64,000 nt of DNA. Source: Nibribacter koreensis. Its GTDB lineage: Bacteria; Bacteroidota; Bacteroidia; Cytophagales; Hymenobacteraceae. How positions within the stretch are numbered: the stretch's first letter is position 1; every line of letters starts with the position of its first letter. The notes under the pieces are model-generated. The model was given only the letters and a program-made list of their open reading frames with translations, searched no databases and was not told the DNA's origin. The DNA is taken from positions 1,674,001-1,738,000 of the forward strand of contig NZ_BAABGX010000002.1 in assembly GCF_039541795.1 (NCBI RefSeq). The letters run 5' to 3'. Below are positions 1-7,335 of the stretch, one piece after another. The translations under genes and the position numbers were made by a program.

Positions 1-465
1 ACCGATGAGCTGAACCGCGTGACGGTGAATGGCAACCAGGGTGCTATCACCTCGCAAGGGCAAGTGAAGGAGCTAAGTGGCGTAGAGATACAGGACCAAA
101 AGCTGGAAGGTATTCTATTCAGCGTGCTTAACTATGGCAACCTGGGCGTACAACTGGCCCTCAATACCATGGAAAAGGTAGAAGGCCGCGATGCCTACAA
201 GCTGGAGCTGACCCTGCCCAGCGGTAAAAAATCCTTCCATTACTTTGACGCAGAAACCAGCCTGAAAGTACGCGAGGTAGCCACTGAGCAAACCTCTGTA
301 GGCACCGCCAACCAAACCACCGACCTGAAAGACTACCGCGAAGTGAACGGCATCAAGTACCCGCACCAGATTGACCTGCACATTGGCGGCCAGGTACTCA
401 CTTCAACTGTGACCAGCATTGAAGTAAACAAGAACCTGAAAGACGATTTGTTCAAAGTGAAGTAA
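1..465 (+). CDS. LolA-like outer-membrane lipoprotein-sorting domain protein, 3' fragment
   Basis: The frame is open from base 1 with no start, so the gene begins before the window; 154 codons remain. The fragment reads as beta-strands: a GKKSFHYFD segment, then ETSLKVR, then a DYREVNGIKYPHQID segment, ending in DDLFKVK. This order (substrate-binding half-barrel, 'EVNGIKYPH', 'VTSIEVN') is what is seen at the C-terminus of LolA/LolB-fold periplasmic proteins of Bacteroidota, sometimes fused behind an M16 peptidase. A role in lipoprotein or lipid handling in the periplasm is inference only. A hairpin terminator follows directly. The family call is moderately sure; what lies upstream is unknown. 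Confidence 0.65.
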   Translation, partial: TDELNRVTVNGNQGAITSQGQVKELSGVEIQDQKLEGILFSVLNYGNLGVQLALNTMEKVEGRDAYKLELTLPSGKKSFHYFDAETSLKVREVATEQTSVGTANQTTDLKDYREVNGIKYPHQIDLHIGGQVLTSTVTSIEVNKNLKDDLFKVK

Positions 466-486
466 GCCATTCTTTCTAAGTTAATT

Positions 487-546
487 TCCGCTCTCGTTTT
501 TGGCCTGTTTTCATGAAAACAGGCCAAAAACGAGAGCGGTTTTTTT
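487..546 (+). terminator. Hairpin terminator built around a 38-nt palindrome
   Basis: Outer arms CCGCTCT and AGAGCGG enclose palindrome copy 1 (495-532), and a run of T follows at 539-545. The stem is about 26 bp and perfect. It sits 22 nt after the stop of the LolA-like gene, so it is well placed as its terminator. Confidence 0.8.
495..532. repeat. 38-nt palindrome, copy 1
   Basis: Arms CGTTTTTGGCCTGTTTTC and its exact complement with a 2-nt centre. This is a perfect member and serves here as the reference for the family. Confidence 0.95.
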
Positions 547-674
547 GTGTCTAGTCTAAACTTGAGGAAAATGCTCAGACCAGCAATTCTTGAACTCTCA
601 CTGCTTTCCTCTTTTGTCATCCTGAAAGGACCTTGTGGGAAAGCTAGACGGGCAGTGGCTATACGCACTGCTTG

Positions 675-712
675 CGTTTTCAGCCTCTTTTCTGAAAAAC
701 AGCCTGAAAATG
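675..712. repeat. 38-nt palindrome, copy 2 (degenerate)
   Basis: Reads CGTTTTCAGCCTCTTTTC on the left. The right arm AGCCTGAAAATG keeps the family length but has several mismatches. It lies inside the MITE-like block. Confidence 0.75.
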
Positions 713-790
713 CATTTACCTGCTTCAAGCTTATAGCTTGGAGCTAAATATGGCGCAAGTTTTCAACTTGCGTGCATCAGCGGCAGAAAC

Positions 791-810
791 AGCAAGTTTG
801 TAAACTTGCT
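791..810. repeat. Perfect 20-bp palindrome
   Basis: AGCAAGTTTGTAAACTTGCT is a perfect palindrome. A related one, CGCAAGTTTTCAACTTGCG, is at 754-772. Both belong to the repetitive spacer. Confidence 0.7.
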
Positions 811-1020
811 CATAAGCTACCCACAAGTTGCCGCTTCGCTCAAACTTGCGGGAGTTGTCACTTAGCAACCGTCATTACAACTTGCCCACAAGGTCCTTTC
901 AGGGTGACAGAAGAAAAGGATTGCCAACCCATAGATAGTATGAGTTGCCAAATCCAGATTACACAATGAGCACCATTTTTTACTTCATCTTTTGGTAGCT
1001 TTTACTTGTGCACCTCTCCT

Positions 1021-1058
1021 CGTTTTTAGCTCGTTTTCTCAGAAACAAGCCAAAAACG
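1021..1058. repeat. 38-nt palindrome, copy 3
   Basis: CGTTTTTAGCTCGTTTTC on the left and AAGCCAAAAACG on the right. It keeps the exact family length, with mismatches in the middle of the arms. Confidence 0.8.
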
Positions 1059-1110
1059 AAAACCCTATTCCCTGCCTGAAAACTACCTTGATATAGCACT
1101 ACCTACTTGA

Positions 1111-1143
1111 CCACATCTGGACTGGATTGTCCACTTCTGGACA
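1111..1143 (+). promoter_or_regulatory. Candidate enhancer (UAS) for the sigma-54 activator
   Basis: Two direct repeats, CCACATCTGGACT (1111-1123) and CCACTTCTGGACA (1131-1143), lie 20 bp apart. The second forms a perfect dyad, TGTCCA-N4-TGGACA (1128-1143). They sit about 80-110 bp upstream of the predicted start of transcription, the usual place for a bacterial enhancer-binding protein. The activator may be the NtrC-type regulator at 7336-8718; that link is inference. Confidence 0.5.
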
Positions 1144-1195
1144 GTAGGTTGCGATGAAATAGTTTGTAAATCACTGAAAAACAAATATTTATAAG

Positions 1196-1213
1196 TTGGC
1201 ACGGCGCTTGGAT
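1196..1213 (+). promoter_or_regulatory. Sigma-54 (-24/-12) promoter of the efflux operon
   Basis: TTGGCACGGCGCTTGGAT matches the sigma-54 consensus TTGGCACG-N4-TTGCW at all eight -24 bases and at three of four -12 bases (GG instead of GC). Transcription would start near 1222, 19 nt before the ATG at 1241. The same transcription direction leads to a sigma-54 activator gene at 7336, which supports the call. Confidence 0.75.
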
Positions 1214-1240
1214 ACAAAATGGTACCAAACCTGTATTAAA

Positions 1241-2491
1241 ATGGATAGAGAATTACCACAAACCGTTGTTCAGCAAGCCAAGCGCCGCCGCCTTTGGGTG
1301 ATAGGTGCCGTGGTGGCAACTGTGTTGCTGGGAGTGTTGGGCTTCCGGCTTTTGCTAGAGACCAGAGTGGCGAAATCTGAATTACGGTTTGCCACGGTAG
1401 AGGTAGGCGCGGTGGAAGCCTCGCTCACCGCCACCGGTACCGTGGTCCCTGAGAACGAAGAGGTCATCACCAGCCCCATCCAAGCCAAGATAGAACGCGT
1501 GCTCCATACCCCCGGCGACCAAGTAACCGCTGGCGAATCTTTGCTTCAACTAGACAAACAACTGGCCCAAACCTCTTTTGAAAAACTGAGAGACGAGCAG
1601 CAACTCAAGCAGAACAAGACCGCGGCGGTAGAAAACGACCTGAGAAAGAATGTGAACCAACTCCGCTCCCGCTACGCCGTGCAAGAAGTGCGCGTGAAAA
1701 GCTTACAAGCCGCTCTGGCAGACGAACAATATTTGCTCTCTATTGGTGGTGGCACTAAGGAAAACGTGAAGAAAGCCGAGCTGGATTTGAAAGTAGCCAA
1801 CCTGGAGCTGAACCAACTGCAGCGCCAGATCAAAGACGAGCAAGAAGCCGCCCGCATAGGCATGAAAGACGTGGGCTTTGAGCTGGAGATGAAGCGTCGC
1901 GACATCGGACAGTTACAGCGCCAACTAGACCAGGCAGACGTGAAAGCTTCGCGCAAAGGCGTGGTAACCTGGGTGAACGAAGAGATTGGCGCCACCGTCA
2001 ACGCCGGTGAGCCACTGGCCCGCGTAGCCGACCTGAGCAGCTTCAAAATCAAAGCCACCATCTCAGATACGTACGCCGAGCAATTGAAAGTAGGCGGCCC
2101 CGTGACCGTGCGCATCAACAATACGGATTTGCGCGGGGAGATTGCCAACATTCAGCCTAAGGTGGAGAATGGCATCATCACCTTCTATGTACGTTTGCAA
2201 GAGAAAAATCACCAGGCTTTGCGGTCTAACCTACGGGTAGAGGTGTTTGTGCTCACAGACTTCCGGCCAAATGTATTGCGCGTGAAAAATGGACCTTTCT
2301 ATACAGGGGCCAAGGAGCAAGCCGTGTTTGTGGTGCAAGGAGACAAAGCCATCCGCCGGACGCTGAAGACCGGAGCCAGCAACTTTGACTTCGTGGAACT
2401 GCAGGGAGACATCGCCGCTGGTGAGCAGATTATCTTCTCCAATACCAAGGAGTACGCGCATCTCAAGGAGCTTCATATCACCAACAACTAG
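1241..2491 (+). CDS. Efflux periplasmic adaptor subunit (HlyD/MacA-like)
   Basis: Membrane-fusion protein that bridges an inner-membrane ABC exporter to an outer-membrane TolC channel. The 416-residue protein has one N-terminal membrane helix (about 17-38), a first lipoyl-like half around 65-105 (ITSPIQAKIERV, PGDQVTAGESLLQLD), a long coiled coil to about 230, the second lipoyl half (ASRKGVVTWV, GATVNAGEPLARV) and a beta-barrel tail. The in-frame TTG at 1196 was rejected as start because it lies inside the sigma-54 promoter; ATG 1241 fits the mature family start. TolC, ABC ATPase and two permeases follow in the same direction. The substrate is unknown. Confidence 0.88.
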   Translation: MDRELPQTVVQQAKRRRLWVIGAVVATVLLGVLGFRLLLETRVAKSELRFATVEVGAVEASLTATGTVVPENEEVITSPIQAKIERVLHTPGDQVTAGESLLQLDKQLAQTSFEKLRDEQQLKQNKTAAVENDLRKNVNQLRSRYAVQEVRVKSLQAALADEQYLLSIGGGTKENVKKAELDLKVANLELNQLQRQIKDEQEAARIGMKDVGFELEMKRRDIGQLQRQLDQADVKASRKGVVTWVNEEIGATVNAGEPLARVADLSSFKIKATISDTYAEQLKVGGPVTVRINNTDLRGEIANIQPKVENGIITFYVRLQEKNHQALRSNLRVEVFVLTDFRPNVLRVKNGPFYTGAKEQAVFVVQGDKAIRRTLKTGASNFDFVELQGDIAAGEQIIFSNTKEYAHLKELHITNN

Positions 2492-2499
2492 GTCGCGTC

Positions 2500-3960
2500 A
2501 TGAAAAAGACATTCCTTTCTTTAGTTGCGCTAGTGCTACTGGTCCAAACTACGCAGGCACAACAGCCGGGCCGACAACTGACCTTGCAGGAGACCATTGA
2601 CCTGGCACTTAAATCTTCTATTGGTGCCAAGCAGATTGCTACCAACAAAACCAGCAGTTACTGGCAGTACCGCACCTTCAAAGCCAATTACCTGCCGCAA
2701 CTTTCTTTGACGGGTACGGTGCCTAATATGTCCAGAAGCATTGTGCCAGTAGTGCAGCCAGACGGAACCACAGATTTCAGGGCGGTATCCATCAGTAACT
2801 CAGAACTGGCTTTGACGGCCTCGCAGGCAGTAGGCGTTACGGGCGGACAGTTTTTTGTGACTACGCAGAGCCAGCGTTTTGATGATTTTAACCAGGACCA
2901 ACGCCGTTACAATTCGTTTCCGGCCATCATTGGGTTCAGTCAGCCGTTGTTTGGCTACAACCAACTGGCTTGGGCCAAGAAGATTGAACCGCTACGCTAT
3001 GAAGAGGCCGAGCGCCAATACCTGGAAGATAGAGAGACCTTGGCCACAACCGCCACCCAGCGTTTCTTTGAAGTGCTTTTGCAGCAGGTGAATTATGACA
3101 TCGCGTCTAAGAATGTGGCCAACAACCAAGCCCTGTTCAAGGTAGCCGAAGAGAAGTACCGCCTAGGCCGCCTATCCCGCAATGAATTGTTGCAATTGAA
3201 ACTGAGCTTGATGAACGCGCAATTGGCGCAAGCCGAGGCCTCCACCGAGTTGAAAACCGCTACCATGCAATTTGCTGCTTATGTGGGTTTACCGCAGGGC
3301 GAAAGAATTACGGTGCTTGCGCCAGAGGAAGCCCCTACTTTACTGGTAGACGAGCAGGCCGCCTTAGACCAAGCCAAACAAAACCGCAAAGAACGCTTCC
3401 AAAACCAGCGCAAGGTCTTGCAGGCTCAGGAAGACGTAGCCGAGGCGCGAGGCAAAGGCGGTTTCAACGCCAACTTGTACGCCACCTTCGGGTTGACCAA
3501 AAGCGCGAATAACTTTGGAGAGAGTTTTGCCCAGCCCGAAAACCAACAGCAGGTGACCTTGGGCTTTAGCGTGCCGCTGGTAGACTGGGGGCAACAAAAA
3601 GGAAGAGTGAAAACGGCGCAAGCGCAACTGCAACTCACCCAATACACTGTGGAGCAAGAGCAGACTGCCTTTGAGCAAAGCGTTTTAACCCAGGTGAACC
3701 AGATAGAATTGTTGAAAGAGCGCCTTCGCATCACCGCCGCCGCAGACTCCATTGGCCAGGAACGCTATGACATCACCAAGGCCACGTTTCTGGTAGGCCG
3801 CATCAGCATCACCGACTTGAACATCGCCCTGCAAGAAAAAGACCAGGCCCGTCGTGCCTTCATCTCCGCGTTGCAGGATTTCTGGGTGGCTTATTACCGC
3901 CTGCGGGCCCTTACTTTATATGACTTTGAACGCGGCCAGCCATTACTAGCCAAAGAGTAA
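2500..3960 (+). CDS. TolC family outer-membrane efflux protein
   Basis: Outer-membrane channel and periplasmic tunnel of the tripartite pump. The 486 residues begin with a signal peptide (MKKTFLSLVALVLLVQTTQA, cleaved before QQ). Two repeated OEP halves follow, each with an amphipathic alpha-hairpin rich in Q/A/E (about 180-260 and 370-460), as in TolC. It starts 8 nt after the adaptor stop, so the two are clearly one transcript. The closing stretch (ITDLNIALQEKDQARRAF) is typical for Bacteroidota TolC proteins. Confidence 0.9.
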   Translation: MKKTFLSLVALVLLVQTTQAQQPGRQLTLQETIDLALKSSIGAKQIATNKTSSYWQYRTFKANYLPQLSLTGTVPNMSRSIVPVVQPDGTTDFRAVSISNSELALTASQAVGVTGGQFFVTTQSQRFDDFNQDQRRYNSFPAIIGFSQPLFGYNQLAWAKKIEPLRYEEAERQYLEDRETLATTATQRFFEVLLQQVNYDIASKNVANNQALFKVAEEKYRLGRLSRNELLQLKLSLMNAQLAQAEASTELKTATMQFAAYVGLPQGERITVLAPEEAPTLLVDEQAALDQAKQNRKERFQNQRKVLQAQEDVAEARGKGGFNANLYATFGLTKSANNFGESFAQPENQQQVTLGFSVPLVDWGQQKGRVKTAQAQLQLTQYTVEQEQTAFEQSVLTQVNQIELLKERLRITAAADSIGQERYDITKATFLVGRISITDLNIALQEKDQARRAFISALQDFWVAYYRLRALTLYDFERGQPLLAKE

Positions 3961-3961
3961 C

Positions 3962-3999
3962 TGTTTTTGGCCTCTTTTCCGGAAATCAGGCCAAAAATG
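3962..3999. repeat. 38-nt palindrome, copy 4
   Basis: TGTTTTTGGCCTCTTTTCC on the left and GGCCAAAAATG on the right. Starts 1 nt after the tolC stop, inside the efflux operon. The terminal C and G of the family are changed together (TG...TG), so the end pair is lost. Confidence 0.85.
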
Positions 4000-4012
4000 A
4001 CAGCACGCATAT

Positions 4013-4034
4013 CGTCCCCCTTCAAAGGGGGACG
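4013..4034. repeat. Short hairpin repeat with CCCCC-TTCAAA-GGGGG core
   Basis: Arms CGTCCCCC and GGGGGACG enclose TTCAAA, followed by AAGAAG. A close relative (CCCCCTTCAAAGAGGGACGAAGAAG) is at 58751-58775. It may act as a transcription or processing hairpin between tolC and the ATPase gene. Confidence 0.6.
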
Positions 4035-4062
4035 AAGAAGTACCTGATTGGAAAGAAAAAAT

Positions 4063-4097
4063 AGCACATCAGCACATTAAATCATTAGCACATTAAA
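4063..4097. repeat. Direct repeats of AGCACATTAAA type
   Basis: AGCACAT occurs three times in 35 nt (4063, 4071, 4087), twice continued as AGCACATTAAA. It lies directly before the ATPase start codon. Confidence 0.5.
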
Positions 4098-4100
4098 ACT

Positions 4101-4793
4101 ATGATACAGTTATCTAACATTGAAAAAGTCTACCGCACCAAGACAATAGAGACGGTAGCCCTCAACTGCGTGAACCTGCACGTGGAACGCGGCGAGTTTG
4201 TGTCCATCATGGGGCCCTCGGGCTGCGGCAAGTCCACCCTGCTCAACATCATGGGCCTGCTGGACGAGCCTTCTGCCGGACAGGTGGTGATTGACGGACT
4301 TCCCGTGAAAACGCATTCTGACAAGCAACTGGCCAAACTGCGCAATGAGAAGATCGGCTTCGTGTTTCAGAGTTATCACTTAATCCATGACCTATCTGTG
4401 GTGGACAACGTGGAACTGCCCTTGCTGTACCGCAACATCTCAGGTTCAGAGCGCCGCAAACGGGCGTTGGAGGCCTTGGAGAAAGTAGGCTTGAGCACCC
4501 GCACCCGTCACTTCCCAAGTCAGTTGTCGGGTGGTCAGCGTCAGCGCGTGGCTATTGCGCGGGCCTTGGCTGGCAATCCAGAGATCATTCTGGCAGATGA
4601 GCCTACCGGTAACCTGGACAGCGTAATGGGTGAGGAGATCATGGACATCCTGTTAAGATTGAACAAGGAGGAAGGTACCACTATTGTGATGGTGACGCAT
4701 GATGAGCACATGGCCCACAAGACCAGCCGCCTCATCAGGTTCTTTGACGGACAGCAGGTGGCAGATTCTTTGGTTCTAGAAGCGCAGATTTAA
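4101..4793 (+). CDS. ABC transporter ATP-binding protein (MacB/LolD type)
   Basis: Cytoplasmic ATPase that drives the two permeases that follow. The 230 residues carry Walker A GPSGCGKST (38-46), Q-loop Gln90 in FVFQSYHL, signature LSGGQRQR (142-149), Walker B ILADEP (163-168) and switch His200. The length and the HDLSVVDNVELPLLY segment after the Q-loop are typical of the MacB/LolD group, which works by mechanotransmission rather than pore transport. The gene stops 10 nt before the first permease. Confidence 0.93.
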   Translation: MIQLSNIEKVYRTKTIETVALNCVNLHVERGEFVSIMGPSGCGKSTLLNIMGLLDEPSAGQVVIDGLPVKTHSDKQLAKLRNEKIGFVFQSYHLIHDLSVVDNVELPLLYRNISGSERRKRALEALEKVGLSTRTRHFPSQLSGGQRQRVAIARALAGNPEIILADEPTGNLDSVMGEEIMDILLRLNKEEGTTIVMVTHDEHMAHKTSRLIRFFDGQQVADSLVLEAQI

Positions 4794-4803
4794 GACCACG
4801 GCC

Positions 4804-6045
4804 ATGTTAAAGAACTACATAATAATTGCCTGGAAGGTCTTGCAACGGCGCAAGTTCTTCACCTTCATCAGCCTCTTCGGGATCAGTTTTACCTTGATGG
4901 TTTTGATGGTGGTGACCTCATTGTTTGACCATGTGTTTGGTCCGCAGATGCCCGAGCGTAATTCTGACAAACTGCTTTTTGTGAACATGATCCGGCAGGA
5001 AGGAGAAGAAGGAAATAGCATGAGCGGTCCGCCCAGTTATTACTTTCTGGACCATTACGTGAAGAAACTGCAGACGCCAGAGAAGGTCTCCATCAGCTCA
5101 GTCTTCACGCCTTTGAACAGCTACGTGCAGAATAAAAAACTGGCTTTGGACCTTAAGCATACAGACCAGGCTTTCTGGGAGATTCTGGACTTTGATTTTG
5201 TAGAAGGCCGGGCCTTCGGCAAGACAGAACTGGACAATGCCAGCCACGTGGCGGTCATCAATGAAAACACGCGCAAGCAATATTTTGGGGGCGAGTCTGC
5301 TTTGGGAAAGACCATTGAGGTGAACCAGGTCAAATACAAAGTCATTGGTGTGGTGAAAGACGTGCCCGTGCTCAGAGTCCATTCTTACGCAGACGTGTGG
5401 GTGCCTATTACTTTGCGCCAAAGCGAGTTCAAGAACGATGATTTGCGTGGTATGTTCTTCGGGATTATTCAAGCAAAGAGTACTGGGGACCTTTCTGCGA
5501 TCAAAGACGAATACGCCCGCATGATGACCCAGGTGAAAATCAAGGATCCCAAGCAAGGGACTACGCTCTATTCTTTCCCAGACACGCTCTTAGAAGCCTT
5601 TGCCCGAACGTCATTGGGCGGTGGCAGAGAGTCCAGCGTAGGTTTGTTTTATACCCTGCTAGCCATTGCGGCCTTTCTGTTCATGCTATTGCCTACCATG
5701 AACCTGGTGAACATCAACATCAGTCGTATTCTGGAGCGGTCCTCAGAGATTGGCGTGAGAAAAGCATTTGGGGCATCCTCTAAAGTGATTATCGGCCAGC
5801 TTGTGGTGGAGAATGTGTTTTTGACCTTCTTGGGCGGAATGCTGGGCCTCGTCCTTTCTTTAGGGGTTATGCAGTTAATCAACAACAGTGGCGTCATTGC
5901 CTATGCAGACCTGGGGCTTAATGTGAGGGTGTTTGCCTGGGGCATCTTGCTCTGTCTGGTGTTCGGGTTGATTTCTGGGGTTTACCCTGCTTATAAAATG
6001 TCACGCTTAAACGCCGTCGAGGCACTAAGAGGAGGTACAAAATGA
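4804..6045 (+). CDS. ABC transporter permease, MacB/FtsX type (first)
   Basis: Inner-membrane subunit of the efflux pump. The 413-residue protein has a membrane helix at about 17-42, a large periplasmic MacB-like domain (about 45-275, with GESALGKTIEVNQVKYKVIG) and three C-terminal helices forming the FtsX domain. The motif SSEIGVRKAFGASSKVI marks the cytoplasmic loop after the second helix. The stop overlaps the next start (ATGA, 6042-6045), so the two permeases are translationally coupled. They probably form a heterodimer. Confidence 0.88.
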   Translation: MLKNYIIIAWKVLQRRKFFTFISLFGISFTLMVLMVVTSLFDHVFGPQMPERNSDKLLFVNMIRQEGEEGNSMSGPPSYYFLDHYVKKLQTPEKVSISSVFTPLNSYVQNKKLALDLKHTDQAFWEILDFDFVEGRAFGKTELDNASHVAVINENTRKQYFGGESALGKTIEVNQVKYKVIGVVKDVPVLRVHSYADVWVPITLRQSEFKNDDLRGMFFGIIQAKSTGDLSAIKDEYARMMTQVKIKDPKQGTTLYSFPDTLLEAFARTSLGGGRESSVGLFYTLLAIAAFLFMLLPTMNLVNINISRILERSSEIGVRKAFGASSKVIIGQLVVENVFLTFLGGMLGLVLSLGVMQLINNSGVIAYADLGLNVRVFAWGILLCLVFGLISGVYPAYKMSRLNAVEALRGGTK

Positions 6046-7223
6046 TACGCCATCTGTTTAAATTGATCTGGAACCGGAAGAAAAGTAACTTCCTGCTGAT
6101 CTCTGAAATATTCTTTTCCTTTCTGGTGCTGTTTGGGGTCCTTAGCTTTGGGCTCTACAATTACCACAACTACCAAAAACCACTGGGCTTTACCCATGAC
6201 GACGTCTGGTTGTTGACGTTACAAACCCAGTCAGATTCTACCGCAGAAAAACTAGCCGTGGAGGAACAAGTGATTCAACGCATGCGCAGTTTCCCAGAGG
6301 TGGAACAGGTGGCGTTCACCAGTGGCAATGCCCCATTCGCCTTTTCTTCCATGATGAACCGGCTTTCTTACGGCAACGTCAAAGACCTGGACGCCAACCA
6401 ATATGACGTAGAAGACGCGTATAAAGACGTGTTGGGGTTAAAGATAGTACAAGGGCGTTGGTTCGGGCCGCAAGACGGCACCACTCTACATGAGCCCATT
6501 GTGATCAACCGCCAATTGCAAAAGGACTTGTTTCACGGCGAAGACCCCATTGGCAAGTTGCTTACTCCTATCAATGACTCGGTGCAGTACCGCGTGATTG
6601 GGGTGACAGACTACTTTAGAGCCTCTAGTGAGTATAGCCCAGAAGAAGGTGCTTTCTTCACTCGCATCAACAGACAGAAAGACCAAAGCACCTGGGGAAG
6701 CCTTTTGATAAAAGTCAAGCCGGGCACGGGAGTAGCCTTTGAAGAGAAGATGATGCGGGAGCTGGGATTGATTGCCAAAGGCTGGACCATGGACGTCTCT
6801 ACCTTGGAGAAAATGCGCCAAACCAAATCAAGGCTTACCCTGGTGCCTTTGATAGCATTAGCTGTAGTCTGCGGGTTTCTGGTGTTCAACGTGGCTCTGG
6901 GTTTGTTTGGCGTACTGTGGTATAACATTAACAAGCGCACAGGTGAGATTGGCCTGCGCCGCGCCATGGGGGCCACCACGCGTCAGATCAGGGCTCAGTT
7001 TGTGGGCGAAGTGGTGGTACTGGCGTTCTTTGGCGTAGTGCTGGGCTTGTTGCTGGCCGTGCAGTTCCCCTTGCTGGACGTGTTTCAGGTTGCCTCTGGC
7101 ATCTACTGGCAGGGCATGGCCTTGGCGGGACTGTTCATCTTCCTGCTGACCACGCTCTGCGCCCTATATCCCAGCCGACAAGCCTCAGGCATACAGCCGG
7201 CCGTGGCCTTGCATGAAGAGTAA
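6042..7223 (+). CDS. ABC transporter permease, MacB/FtsX type (second)
   Basis: Partner permease of 393 residues with the same plan: N-terminal helix (about 15-40), periplasmic domain with GEDPIGKLLTP, and three C-terminal helices with the FtsX signature TGEIGLRRAMGATTRQI. Sequence identity to the first permease looks low outside these motifs, which suggests an old duplication. The ATG lies in the 4-nt overlap with the preceding stop. A palindrome and the two-component genes follow. Confidence 0.88.
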   Translation: MIRHLFKLIWNRKKSNFLLISEIFFSFLVLFGVLSFGLYNYHNYQKPLGFTHDDVWLLTLQTQSDSTAEKLAVEEQVIQRMRSFPEVEQVAFTSGNAPFAFSSMMNRLSYGNVKDLDANQYDVEDAYKDVLGLKIVQGRWFGPQDGTTLHEPIVINRQLQKDLFHGEDPIGKLLTPINDSVQYRVIGVTDYFRASSEYSPEEGAFFTRINRQKDQSTWGSLLIKVKPGTGVAFEEKMMRELGLIAKGWTMDVSTLEKMRQTKSRLTLVPLIALAVVCGFLVFNVALGLFGVLWYNINKRTGEIGLRRAMGATTRQIRAQFVGEVVVLAFFGVVLGLLLAVQFPLLDVFQVASGIYWQGMALAGLFIFLLTTLCALYPSRQASGIQPAVALHEE

Positions 7224-7251
7224 AGCTTAGCGCTATTATGATTCATTGATG

Positions 7252-7289
7252 CGTTTTTGGCCTGTTTTTCAGAAAACAGGCCAAAAACG
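7252..7289. repeat. 38-nt palindrome, copy 5
   Basis: CGTTTTTGGCCTGTTTTTC with GAAAACAGGCCAAAAACG; the arms pair perfectly apart from the centre. Lies between the second permease and the response regulator. Confidence 0.95.
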
Positions 7290-7335
7290 TTACCTTCATA
7301 CTATCAATTGACCACCGTCTTATCTTTCTAGTGCC

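Larger units (their letters stand above)
611..913. mobile_element. MITE-like block with 29-bp terminal inverted repeats
   Basis: The segment at 611-639 (CTTTTGTCATCCTGAAAGG...) recurs inverted at 885-913 with 27 of 29 bases matching. Between them lie palindrome copy 2 and several short CAAGTT/AACTTG palindromes (754-772, 791-810). There is no transposase frame. The size (303 bp) and structure resemble a non-autonomous miniature element, but no target-site duplication is evident. Confidence 0.45.

Noticed and set aside
333..728. Open frames over spacers translating to SFLACFHENRPKTR-like peptides
   Set aside because: The recurrent F-L-x-C-F-x(4-6)-K-T peptide is just the 38-nt palindrome read in frame; the same pattern appears at copies 6, 10, 14, 21, 23 and 24. 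It is not a protein family.
1196..1240. TTG start for the adaptor gene, 15 residues longer
   Set aside because: The TTG is the first part of the -24 element of the sigma-54 promoter and could not be transcribed from it.
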